This document shows, one piece after another, positions 47,952-58,519 of a stretch of DNA of 64,000 bases. A model generated the notes under the pieces. It was not told the origin of the DNA. It ran no database searches and was given only the letters and a program-made list of their open reading frames with translations. The stretch comes from Perlucidibaca aquatica (GTDB taxonomy: Bacteria; Pseudomonadota; Gammaproteobacteria; Pseudomonadales; Moraxellaceae), in NCBI RefSeq assembly GCF_001676655.1, contig NZ_LZDB01000003.1, positions 61,372-125,371 on the forward strand. The letters are read 5' to 3'. How positions within the stretch are numbered: the first letter of the stretch is position 1; each line of letters begins with the position of its first letter. Position numbers and translations under genes: made by a program.

Positions 47952-49577
47952 ATGCCTTTACGCATTGCACTAGCTCAGCTCAACCTCTTAGTCGGTGATA
48001 TTCCCGGCAATACCGGGCATTTAATTCAAGCGGCGGAACGGGCACGCGACCAAGACGGCGCGGATGTCATTGTCTTTCCCGAGCTCAGCCTGACAGGTTA
48101 CCCGCCGGAAGATTTACTTCTACGCCCCAGCCTCGCGGTTCGCGTTGAGCAAGCGCTGGCGCAGCTCAGTGCGGTGCGCGGCATCACACTCGTTTTTGGT
48201 CTGCCGGAATCGCATGCGGATGGTCTGCGCAATGCCGCTTGGGCACTACGAGATGGCGTTGTGCTGGCACGTTATGCCAAGCAGCAGTTGCCGAATAATC
48301 AGGTGTTCGATGAGCACCGCTATTTTGTTCCCGGTCACGATGCCGTGGTGTTTGAGCAAAATGGTCTGCGTTTGGCACTGACTATTTGCGAAGACATTTG
48401 GCATGCAGGCCCTGCTCATGCAGCTCAGGCGGCAGGTGCAGACTTGATCTTGAACTTGAATGCTTCGCCATTTCACGCCGGCAAGGCCAGTGAACGGCAG
48501 CGCGTGGTTGCTCAGCGCTGTCAGGAAACGGCCCTGCCGGTGGTGTATTGCAATCTCGTGGGTGGGCAAGACGAGCTCATTTTTGATGGCGGCTCCTTTG
48601 TGCTGCAAGCCGATGGCACAGCCGCGTTACAGGCGCCGTGGTTCGAAGCAGGCCTCTATTGTGTCGATTTCGATACCCACACGCGGCGTTTCTTACCAGC
48701 GGCTCAGGCCGCCATGCCAACACTGGAAGCCTCGGTCTATCAGGCCTTGGTGCTGGCTGTGCGGGACTACACCCACAAGTGCGGATTCAAAGGCATTGTG
48801 CTGGGGCTGTCTGGCGGTATTGATTCGGCGCTAACGCTGGCGGTCGCGGTGGATGCGCTGGGTGCCGACCGTGTGCGTGCGGTCATGATGCCCTATCGCT
48901 ACACGGCTCAGATCAGCCTGGATGATGCCGAAGAAGAAGCCAAGACACTGGGCGTACATTATTCCGTGCTGAGTATTGCGCCTATGGTGGAAGCATTCAG
49001 TGCGACTTTGGCGGATACGTTCTCGGGCATGGCCGCCGATAAGACTGAAGAGAATTTGCAGGCCCGCTCGCGCGGTGTGCTGCTCATGGCTATCTCCAAC
49101 AAACTCGGTTATTTGGTGCTGACCACCGGCAACAAATCCGAGATGTCGGTGGGCTATGCCACGCTCTATGGCGATATGGCCGGTGGTTTCGATGTGCTTA
49201 AAGATGTGCCCAAGACGCTGGTGTTCAAGCTCTGCGAATGGCGTAACGCGCAGTCGCCAGAGCATCCACCGATTCCGCAGCGCGTGATTGACCGGCCGCC
49301 GTCAGCGGAGCTCGCTCCCGATCAAAAAGACGAAGATTCGCTGCCGCCTTATCCGGTGCTCGACGAGATTTTACGTCGTTACGTGGAGTGCGATGAAAGT
49401 GCCGAAGTCATCATTGCCGCTGGCTTCGAGCGCGAGACGGTACTGCGTGTGCTCAGGCTGGTAGACATCAACGAATACAAGCGTCGGCAAGCCGCAACTG
49501 GCCCGCGCATCACTCAGCGCGGCTTCGGCAAAGATCGCCGCTACCCGATCGTGAATGGTTGGAAAATCGGCGTCTAA
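47952..49577 (+). CDS. nadE: Glutamine-dependent NAD+ synthetase
   Basis: NadE converts deamido-NAD to NAD+, taking ammonia from glutamine through an internal amidase domain. The 541-residue protein has the nitrilase-like domain first (residues 1 to about 250), with the glutamate in VFPELSLTGYPPEDLL (near 43), lysine in RYAKQQLPN (near 111) and cysteine near 147 in LTICEDIW. The synthetase domain begins at about 270, with the P-loop GLSGGIDSALTLA near 285 and TTGNKSEMSVGYATLYGD near 393. In Pseudomonas this position holds pilS/pilR rather than nadE. Confidence 0.96.
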   Translation: MPLRIALAQLNLLVGDIPGNTGHLIQAAERARDQDGADVIVFPELSLTGYPPEDLLLRPSLAVRVEQALAQLSAVRGITLVFGLPESHADGLRNAAWALRDGVVLARYAKQQLPNNQVFDEHRYFVPGHDAVVFEQNGLRLALTICEDIWHAGPAHAAQAAGADLILNLNASPFHAGKASERQRVVAQRCQETALPVVYCNLVGGQDELIFDGGSFVLQADGTAALQAPWFEAGLYCVDFDTHTRRFLPAAQAAMPTLEASVYQALVLAVRDYTHKCGFKGIVLGLSGGIDSALTLAVAVDALGADRVRAVMMPYRYTAQISLDDAEEEAKTLGVHYSVLSIAPMVEAFSATLADTFSGMAADKTEENLQARSRGVLLMAISNKLGYLVLTTGNKSEMSVGYATLYGDMAGGFDVLKDVPKTLVFKLCEWRNAQSPEHPPIPQRVIDRPPSAELAPDQKDEDSLPPYPVLDEILRRYVECDESAEVIIAAGFERETVLRVLRLVDINEYKRRQAATGPRITQRGFGKDRRYPIVNGWKIGV

Positions 49578-49592
49578 AAATGCGGCAATGCC

Positions 49593-49623
49593 GTCGCGAA
49601 AGCGCGCAGCGTGGTCTAGCCTT
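49593..49623 (+). promoter_or_regulatory. Shared bipartite motif upstream of the PilY1-like gene
   Basis: GTCGCGAA (49593-49600), 14 bases, TCTAGCCTT (49615-49623), 31 bases before the GTG start at 49655. It is the second copy of the motif at 44106-44136 and supports joint control of the minor pilins and this gene. Confidence 0.65.
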
Positions 49624-49654
49624 ATAGGGAACTAAGCCTCAGGGAGGAGGCCGC

Positions 49655-52333
49655 GTGTCCCTGCTTTTCGTATGGCTCTTATTACTGTTGCAGTGGTCTG
49701 CTGTTCAAGCGGCGGAGCCTGTCTCGCGTTATGAAAGCGCTGTGATACCAGCACATAAACTCTGGCTGAGCATTGATACAGCGAGCTCAAGTGCATCCGA
49801 CGATAGCCAGTGGTTGCGCGAACAATTGGATGTGCTGCAAGCGGCCCTGAGTAGTCCTTGGCAGGCTCAGCGCCCACTGCCTGCTGAAGGCGTCGTTTTA
49901 GGGGCGATAGCCGTCACTCAGGCCGATGCACCTGCTGAGCTTTTACACCCCAGTGTCGGCCTTGAGGCAAAAGTGCTTTGGCCTCGCCAACAGCTCAGTC
50001 GCACAGTGCGCTTGCGGCGAAATGTGCAGGCATCAGCCAGCGACACAGTGGTCTGGCCCATCGCCCAGCCACATCGACTGGCTTTGCAATGGCCACACCC
50101 CGAGCCGCCTGTTGCGCTGGTTGCGCTTAGCTTAGATCTGCCATTGGCCCAAGTGCCCTCTCAGTGGCCGAGCTTCTGGTTGGAGTTTGCAGATGGCACT
50201 TCCTCTGCGCTGGCGGCGCCAGAGAGTATCAACAGCGTCAGCGGTCCCATCGCTCGTTTTCATTTGCAGGACGCTGTGCAGGCGTGGCAACACAATGGAC
50301 ACTCTAACGATTGGCCGCGGCCGCCGTGGGTACTCCGCTGGCAGGCGAACACGCCTTCACAACAAGGCGCATGGGCGGCTTGGCAACCAACAACACCGGC
50401 TGTTGTCGCCATGACCTGGGACGAACCCAGTGCATCGCGAACCGGGCGTGAGCAGCTCTTACGCAGGCTGAATAGCTTGCTGCCCGGCGAGGGTGTGCAG
50501 TTGCCTGCCGATGCGCCAACCCTGAACGAAAAATCGCAGTTGCTGCTGAACGCGAGTACGGGTTGCGAACGAAGCAGCCTGTTGTCGCTGGCCCCTAACC
50601 GCCCCGTCAGTGCCGAAGCCTTTGCGCGCTGGCGGGATCAGAGCTTGGTGTTACCCGCCGTGGTGGTGCGGCAAAAATTACGGCACGCAAGCACCGGGCT
50701 TATTGGTGTGGACAGACAGTGGGAGCAGGCCGTTCCGGGGCGTCGAGCTTGGTTAGGTGGGCCTCAAATGCAGCTGTGCAGTAGCGTGGAACAGTGTGAG
50801 CGGATGCCACTAGCGCCCGCGCAACTCGTATCGCTGCCATCAGCACGTTGGTTGACGGATGCCAATCCACATCAGGCCTTAGTGGCACTGCAGGATCAGT
50901 GGTCCAGCTTCAAGGCGTTGCACGCTGATTGGCAAGGGTTGGCAGAGCCTCCGCCGGTTATTTCGCTACGGGGCAGCAGTCTGTACGTAGATGCTGGCGC
51001 GAGTGCAGCGATGCCAACGGGGCGGACGGGTCTGCTCCTTTGGCTCAGTAGTGATGGCAGTGTTCAAGCTCAAGAGGCTAATACGGGATCGTGGCTGTGG
51101 GCATGGCGGCCTCGCGAAAGTGCCTCTCGCTGGGCGGAGCTTATGAGAGATGACGGCCAAACTATTCCGCTGGCGGATGCAAGGTATGCGACGACGAACA
51201 ATCACTGGGCGCATTGGCCAACAGCAACTGATGCGACATTCGAAGATGGCCTGGACGCACTCGGTCAGCGATGGCTCTATGGTCTCGTGGATCAGCAATG
51301 GGTGGTATTGAATTTAGCGCAGCCGCATCAGCCAAGGTCAGGGTTTTTACCGTTGCTGAACGGCAACACGCCACCACACAGAGCCCAGCAACTGCGCTGG
51401 GGCAGCCTGAGTGTATTACCGCTAAGGCTCAGTGAGGGTCAGCAATACCCGCTCATCTTGCTCAGCGCAGCAACGACACACGCGTCATCTCAACTTATGT
51501 TAATCGATGGCCGAAATGGCGGCCTGCTTTGGCAGGCAAGCTCCAGTCAGAACGCTCTATTGTCGGCACCGTGGCGTGCAGCTTGGCAAAGTTTACCTAC
51601 TCAAGATGGCGCTTTATTGGCCTATGGCGTTGATGAGGTGGGCAATGTGTGGCGTTTGCGAATAGCCCCTTTTCCGACTGATGTGGCAGCGCTACAGGTG
51701 AGCTTAAATCGTATTGCTGATTTTTCTGACAGTCGGGTTTTGTTTACGCATGCGCCCTCACTGACGTGGCTACGAGATAGCCGTGGCCTGCGGGTTCCGG
51801 CGCTGGCGCTGTCGGCTGTGGCGACACTTGACGAGGCATCACGTCGTCCTGCAGCTGTTTTTGCCTTTCTCGATACGCTGGCCTTGGATGCTGCTGGTGC
51901 GAGTGGAACAGCCCTGACCAAGTCCGATTTGACTCAGTGGAGTAGCGGCTTACAGCCACCCACACATACCGTAGGCTGGTTTCGTGAGCTTGCCCCTAAC
52001 GAGCAAATTGCTCAGCCTGCGCGTTGGTTGGCTGAGCAAGTGATATTGGCCAGCGAGCAACCCGTGCAGTCGACGAGTCTCTGCCCGGAATGGGCTTGGA
52101 GAGCCAAGCTCTATCGCTGGCCTTGGCGAAACGAGAAAAATGGTGTGGTCACTCTGGCGGCATCTGCAGACCTGCCCGTGTCCGGCTTGCCGGTGGGCGA
52201 GGCCTATGTAACAGAGGCGGGAGCGTTGGGCTGGTTGGGCGTGCCCGCTAGCGACAGTGCGTCAAGCCGTGTGTCAGTGCCTGTGGGCTATCGCCAGCGG
52301 GTCAAACAACGTCAGTTGCGTGCAGATGACTGA
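49655..52333 (+). CDS. Divergent PilY1-like pilus tip protein with beta-propeller
   Basis: The 892-residue exported protein has a signal peptide (MSLLFVWLLLLLQWSAVQA). The N-terminal half is not recognised. From about residue 455 the order of segments resembles the PilY1/PilC propeller: LLLWLSSDGSVQAQEANTG with SWLWAWRP (like GANDGMLHAFDA...LWAYVP), a second blade near 550-640 with LMLIDGRNGGLLWQ, then GVDEVGNVWRLRI near 658 and a later THAPSL. I see no calcium-loop of the DxDxNxxxD type. Starts with GTG behind a strong GGAGGAGG. The shared upstream motif links it to the minor-pilin operon 5 kb away. The end overlaps convergent bamD by 22 bases. Confidence 0.6.
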   Translation: MSLLFVWLLLLLQWSAVQAAEPVSRYESAVIPAHKLWLSIDTASSSASDDSQWLREQLDVLQAALSSPWQAQRPLPAEGVVLGAIAVTQADAPAELLHPSVGLEAKVLWPRQQLSRTVRLRRNVQASASDTVVWPIAQPHRLALQWPHPEPPVALVALSLDLPLAQVPSQWPSFWLEFADGTSSALAAPESINSVSGPIARFHLQDAVQAWQHNGHSNDWPRPPWVLRWQANTPSQQGAWAAWQPTTPAVVAMTWDEPSASRTGREQLLRRLNSLLPGEGVQLPADAPTLNEKSQLLLNASTGCERSSLLSLAPNRPVSAEAFARWRDQSLVLPAVVVRQKLRHASTGLIGVDRQWEQAVPGRRAWLGGPQMQLCSSVEQCERMPLAPAQLVSLPSARWLTDANPHQALVALQDQWSSFKALHADWQGLAEPPPVISLRGSSLYVDAGASAAMPTGRTGLLLWLSSDGSVQAQEANTGSWLWAWRPRESASRWAELMRDDGQTIPLADARYATTNNHWAHWPTATDATFEDGLDALGQRWLYGLVDQQWVVLNLAQPHQPRSGFLPLLNGNTPPHRAQQLRWGSLSVLPLRLSEGQQYPLILLSAATTHASSQLMLIDGRNGGLLWQASSSQNALLSAPWRAAWQSLPTQDGALLAYGVDEVGNVWRLRIAPFPTDVAALQVSLNRIADFSDSRVLFTHAPSLTWLRDSRGLRVPALALSAVATLDEASRRPAAVFAFLDTLALDAAGASGTALTKSDLTQWSSGLQPPTHTVGWFRELAPNEQIAQPARWLAEQVILASEQPVQSTSLCPEWAWRAKLYRWPWRNEKNGVVTLAASADLPVSGLPVGEAYVTEAGALGWLGVPASDSASSRVSVPVGYRQRVKQRQLRADD

Positions 52334-53055
52334 GTGTTAGCGGCGAGCAACTCTTGGGTTTGCTGTGCCAGCTCTTTCATGCCCAAGGCATCGTAGCTGG
52401 AGGCCAATAGCTTCAGCGCTTCAGGAACCGCGCTGCTTTCGGGATAGTTTTCAACGACCCAACGGGCACGATTGATAACGGCAACCAGCGCACCACGGGT
52501 TTGGTAGTAACGCGCCACATGCATTTCAGACTCAGCCAATTGATTGCGTAAATAGATCATGCGTTGACGAGCATCGGCCACATAAGGGCTGCTGGGGTAG
52601 CGCGTAATTAGTTGACGGAAATCATCGAAAGCAATCTTGGCCTGCCCCAGATCGCGGTGCGACATGTTGATGGGGAGGCGCTTGAGCAAGCCATCTTGAT
52701 CGGCGTTGTAGTTCGCTAAACCACGCAAATACAGCACGTAGTCAAGGCGCGATGACTCTGGGTGTAGGCGTAAATAACGATCTGCGGCAGCAATGGCGGC
52801 GCTGTAATCGGCCTGCATCAACTTACCGTAGATGACTTCAAGCTGCGCTTGTTCCGTGTAGTTGCCGACCGGATATTGCGACTCCAGTGCTTCATAGGCT
52901 GTGACCGCGCCGGTGTAGTTGCCGGACTTCAGCGAGGCGTTGGCTTCTTGGTAGTACTGTGCTTCGGACTTCACAGTGACTTTTGGGGTCACTGCGCAAC
53001 CCGCCAAGGCCAGGGGAATAGCGATAATTAACGAGCGTGCAAGCAGCATTTTCAT
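52312..53055 (-). CDS. bamD: Outer membrane protein assembly factor BamD (lipoprotein)
   Basis: BamD is an essential lipoprotein of the BAM complex, which inserts beta-barrels into the outer membrane; such barrels would include the usher in this window. The start at 53055 gives 247 residues. The lipobox is LALAGC (cysteine near 19). The TPR-like repeats follow, with YYQEANASLKSGNY near residue 35, SQYPVGNYTEQAQLEV near 59 and RYPSSPYVADARQRM near 155. It is divergent from rluD, the usual bamD/rluD pair. The older name is comL. Confidence 0.96.
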   Translation of the reverse strand: MKMLLARSLIIAIPLALAGCAVTPKVTVKSEAQYYQEANASLKSGNYTGAVTAYEALESQYPVGNYTEQAQLEVIYGKLMQADYSAAIAAADRYLRLHPESSRLDYVLYLRGLANYNADQDGLLKRLPINMSHRDLGQAKIAFDDFRQLITRYPSSPYVADARQRMIYLRNQLAESEMHVARYYQTRGALVAVINRARWVVENYPESSAVPEALKLLASSYDALGMKELAQQTQELLAANTQSSARN

Positions 53056-53139
53056 GGATTCATCCAACAATGAGCACCGAGCGTGGTGCGCGAGTACAAT
53101 GTCGCCTATTAAACACTAGCGCGACGAGCCCGCCAAACC

Positions 53140-54099
53140 ATGTCTGAAGCGATTTCCCTGCACGCCATCGTCACCCCTGAGTTAGCCGGTAGTCGGCTAG
53201 ACCAAGCGGCGGCCCAATTATTTCCGGCGTATTCCCGTGAAAGACTGAAACAATGGATACAAGAAGGCACCTTAACGCTGGATGGACAGCAGGCTAAGCC
53301 AAAAGAAAAAGTCATGGGCGGCGAGACGTTGAACGTCGCCGTGATTCTAGAAGATGAAACGATTGCGCTGGCTGAAAACATTCCCCTAGACATTATTCAT
53401 GAAGACGATCAGCTCATCGTGCTGAATAAGCCAGCAGGTCTGGTGGTGCATCCTGGCGCAGGGAACTCACAGGGCACACTGATGAACGCGCTCTTGCATC
53501 ATGAGCCGCTGTTATCGCAGCTGCCGCGTGCGGGCATTGTGCATCGTCTAGATCGCGATACCACCGGATTGATGGTCGTTGCCAAAACCCTCACGGCGCA
53601 TACCAGCTTGGTGGCGCAGCTCTCAGATAAACGCGTTTATCGCGAATACGAGGCCGTTAGTTACGGCAACATGACCGCCGGCGGCACGGTTGAAGCTCCG
53701 ATTGATCGTCATCCGCATGATCGCGTGAAAATGGCTGTCGTGCCCGGTGGGAGACCTGCGGTGACGCATTACCGAATTTTGCAGCGCTTCCCTAATCACA
53801 CGCATGTGCGCGTGCAACTCGAAACGGGTCGTACGCACCAGATTCGTGTGCACTTGGCGCACATTGGCTATCCGCTGGTGGGTGATCCGGTATATGCCCG
53901 TCTGCGCTTCCCCAAGGGAGCCAGTGCGGAGCTCAATGAAAAGCTCAAGACCTTCACGCGACAAGCGCTGCATGCCCGCCGTCTCGGTCTGGTGCATCCG
54001 GGCACCGGCGAAAGCTGCCTGTGGGAATGTGAGTTACCTGCCGACTTTGTGTCTTTGCTGGATGCCATTAAGGCAGATGCCCAGCCCGCCACGCTCTAA
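53140..54099 (+). CDS. rluD: 23S rRNA pseudouridine synthase D
   Basis: RluD makes pseudouridines in helix 69 of 23S rRNA. The 319-residue protein has an N-terminal S4 domain (LDQAAAQLFPAYSRERLKQWI), then the catalytic domain. HRLDRDTTGLMVVAKT holds the active-site aspartate near residue 138, and GRTHQIRVHLAHIGYPLVGD is near 230. It is divergent from bamD and followed by pgeF after 39 bases, the same set as in Pseudomonas and E. coli (rluD-yfiH-clpB). Confidence 0.97.
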   Translation: MSEAISLHAIVTPELAGSRLDQAAAQLFPAYSRERLKQWIQEGTLTLDGQQAKPKEKVMGGETLNVAVILEDETIALAENIPLDIIHEDDQLIVLNKPAGLVVHPGAGNSQGTLMNALLHHEPLLSQLPRAGIVHRLDRDTTGLMVVAKTLTAHTSLVAQLSDKRVYREYEAVSYGNMTAGGTVEAPIDRHPHDRVKMAVVPGGRPAVTHYRILQRFPNHTHVRVQLETGRTHQIRVHLAHIGYPLVGDPVYARLRFPKGASAELNEKLKTFTRQALHARRLGLVHPGTGESCLWECELPADFVSLLDAIKADAQPATL

Positions 54100-54138
54100 A
54101 CCCCCATCGAGTTCCTGTCGCGATTCGGAGATCGTGTT

Positions 54139-54930
54139 ATGGCCGACGCCACCGTGTTGACGCACTGCCTTCGCCCAGATTGGCCAGCGCCTGCCCATGT
54201 GCATGCGCTGGTCACCACGCGCCTGGGGGGGTGTAGCACTGCACCTTTTGACAGTCTGAACCTCGGCGACCATGTCGGCGATGACCCTCAGTGTGTTGCG
54301 GCAAATCGACAAACACTTGCGCGGGCATTGAATCAGCTGGCACCTGCTGAGGTGCCGCAGTGGTTAAAGCAAGTACATGGGGTGCGGGTCATTACGCCGT
54401 CATCTCATGCATCAGAACGCGAGGCGCAAATACTAGAAGCGGACGCCGCCACCACGACAGACCTAGCAGTTCCACTGACGGTGATGACAGCAGATTGCCT
54501 GCCGGTTTTTTTTACCGATAAAGAAGGCTCGCGAGTAGCCGTTGCTCATGCGGGCTGGCGCGGTTTGTGCGATGGTGTTTTGGAAAAGACGGTGGCAGAG
54601 TTTGCCAATGCTCAGCACGTCATGGCGTGGTTGGGCCCTGCTATTGGTCCCCTAGCGTTTGAAGTGGGCGACGAGGTGCGGTCTGCCTTCATCGCCATAG
54701 ACGCGCAGGCTGCTCAGGCCTTTACGCCGGTTCTGCAAAAGCCGGGGCACTGGCTGGCGAACTTATATGTGCTGGCTAGGCAACGCCTAGCGCGTGTGGG
54801 TGTAACCCAAGTGAGTGGTGGCACGCACTGCACGTGGACGGAGTCTGCGTCATTTTTTTCGTATCGTCGCGAGGGCCGCACCGGACGCATGGCCAGCGTG
54901 ATTTGGATGTCCCCTAAGAGGCCGGCATGA
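54139..54930 (+). CDS. pgeF: Peptidoglycan editing factor PgeF (YfiH, laccase-domain family)
   Basis: PgeF corrects peptidoglycan precursors in which L-serine replaces L-alanine, and the fold was earlier described as a multicopper polyphenol oxidase. The 263-residue protein has the metal-site pattern: LKQVHGVRV near residue 75, TADCLPVFF with the cysteine near 116 and VAHAGWRGL with the histidine near 136. DVCT-like GGTHCTWTESASFFSYRREGRTGRMASVIW closes the protein. It lies between rluD and clpB as in many gammaproteobacteria, but here a flavodoxin-like gene is inserted before clpB and overlaps this one by four bases. Confidence 0.94.
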   Translation: MADATVLTHCLRPDWPAPAHVHALVTTRLGGCSTAPFDSLNLGDHVGDDPQCVAANRQTLARALNQLAPAEVPQWLKQVHGVRVITPSSHASEREAQILEADAATTTDLAVPLTVMTADCLPVFFTDKEGSRVAVAHAGWRGLCDGVLEKTVAEFANAQHVMAWLGPAIGPLAFEVGDEVRSAFIAIDAQAAQAFTPVLQKPGHWLANLYVLARQRLARVGVTQVSGGTHCTWTESASFFSYRREGRTGRMASVIWMSPKRPA

Positions 54931-55496
54931 CGCAATTGCGTAAGACTCAAATGGTGGTGCTCTACCACAGCGGATACGGCCATACCGAACAGGTGGCGCA
55001 GCATATTGTGAAAGGCGCTGAGTCGGTGGCGAACATCAGCACCGTGCTTATGTCTGTGGCAAATATTGATTGGTCTGTATTGGCGCAAGCCGATGCCATG
55101 ATTTTTGGCGCACCCACTTACATGGGCAGTGTCTCCGCCGCCTTTAAGCAATTCATGGATGACTCATCCAAGGTTTGGTTCCAACTGGGTTGGCAAGATA
55201 AGTTAGCGGCTGGCTTTACCAACTCCGGCGCGCTCAGTGGCGATAAACAAGTGGCGCTGCAACAACTGCAAACCTTTGCTGCGCAACACGGCATGCATTG
55301 GCTGAGCTTCCCCCTGCAGCCCACGGGTACAGGGCCACAAGATTTAAACCGTTTGGGCGCGAATGGCGGCCTAATGACACAGTCAGATAACGAGTCCGCG
55401 GCCATTACGCCACCCTCTGGTGACCGACTCACGGCAGAGCATTTTGGCCGGCATATTGCCCAGTGCACGCAGCGCTGGGTTCGGGGCGCGCACTAA
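54927..55496 (+). CDS. Flavodoxin-fold NAD(P)H-dependent oxidoreductase, WrbA-like
   Basis: The 189-residue protein has the flavodoxin phosphate loop as YHSGYGHTEQVAQHI (residues 13-27). FGAPTYMGSVSAAFKQFMDDSS near 61 and the FTNSGALSGDKQ segment near 96 are the second and third FMN-contact regions of WrbA-like proteins. A quinone reductase activity is the family expectation; the true substrate is unknown. The ATG overlaps the pgeF stop (ATGA), so the two are translated together. Nothing truncates it. Confidence 0.85.
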   Translation: MTQLRKTQMVVLYHSGYGHTEQVAQHIVKGAESVANISTVLMSVANIDWSVLAQADAMIFGAPTYMGSVSAAFKQFMDDSSKVWFQLGWQDKLAAGFTNSGALSGDKQVALQQLQTFAAQHGMHWLSFPLQPTGTGPQDLNRLGANGGLMTQSDNESAAITPPSGDRLTAEHFGRHIAQCTQRWVRGAH

Positions 55497-55501
55497 CGCC
55501 C

Positions 55502-55529
55502 CTTGTTTTTTCCCTAATCTCCCCAATCT
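55502..55529 (+). promoter_or_regulatory. Candidate sigma-32 (heat-shock) promoter of clpB
   Basis: CTTGTTT (55502-55508), 12 bases, then CCCCAATCT (55521-55529) resembles the heat-shock consensus CTTGAAA-N11-16-CCCCATNT. It lies about 65 bases before the clpB start, which has a strong AGGAGG site (55584-55589). Confidence 0.6.
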
Positions 55530-55595
55530 CCTAAATAAGCAATGAAGCAGCACTGCTCGCCGGTGCCTAACCTTTAGTCTATTTAGGAGGTTGTC

Positions 55596-58181
<2,586 letters not shown>

Positions 58182-58519
58182 GGGATATTTGGCGTGTTCA
58201 TGCTAAAACGCTTGACTCTCAACGCGTCTGCATAAAAAATCGCCACCTTCATGGTGGTGCCGCTACGCCGAACACCCTCGGCAACGCGGCGCCAGGCCGA
58301 TAACTCGGCCTGTTACGGCAGTGCTTACAAGCGCTGCCGACTCGCCCGCTCAACGGTTCCTGCGCGCACCCGCCGCCAGATGCCGCCGTCCCGACCCCGG
58401 GATAGATGAGCCACAGCATCAGCCCCCATGAGACTTTTTGATCGTGTTAGAATTTCGCGCCTACAGCGTGGGGTTCGGTCGCGGTCATCCCTCACTTATT
58501 GGCTTGAAAAGGGTGAATC
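58182..58519 (+). ncRNA. Non-coding region with four consecutive stem-loops between clpB and ilvI
   Basis: This 338-base gap holds no convincing gene. Four hairpins follow one another: CCACC/GGTGG (58243-58257), CCGC...GCCGA/TCGGC...GCGG with a 3x3 internal loop (58260-58289), AGGCCGA/TCGGCCT (58294-58311), and an 11-pair stem with one G-T pair (58316-58339). They could be the 3' end of the clpB mRNA, the leader of ilvI or a separate RNA. None has a T-tract. Downstream, TGTTAGAAT (58445-58453) is an extended -10 candidate for ilvI, with no clear -35. Confidence 0.35.

Noticed and set aside
49655..52333. PQQ-dependent dehydrogenase as the identity of the large exported protein
   Set aside because: The propeller-like segments lack the repeated tryptophan docking motifs and the PQQ-binding residues; the blade order and pilus-linked promoter motif fit PilY1 better.
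58428..58519. Possible attenuator leader peptide before ilvI
   Set aside because: The frame starting at 58428 has only a few Ile/Val/Leu codons, runs into ilvI without a stop and has no terminator/antiterminator pair after it.
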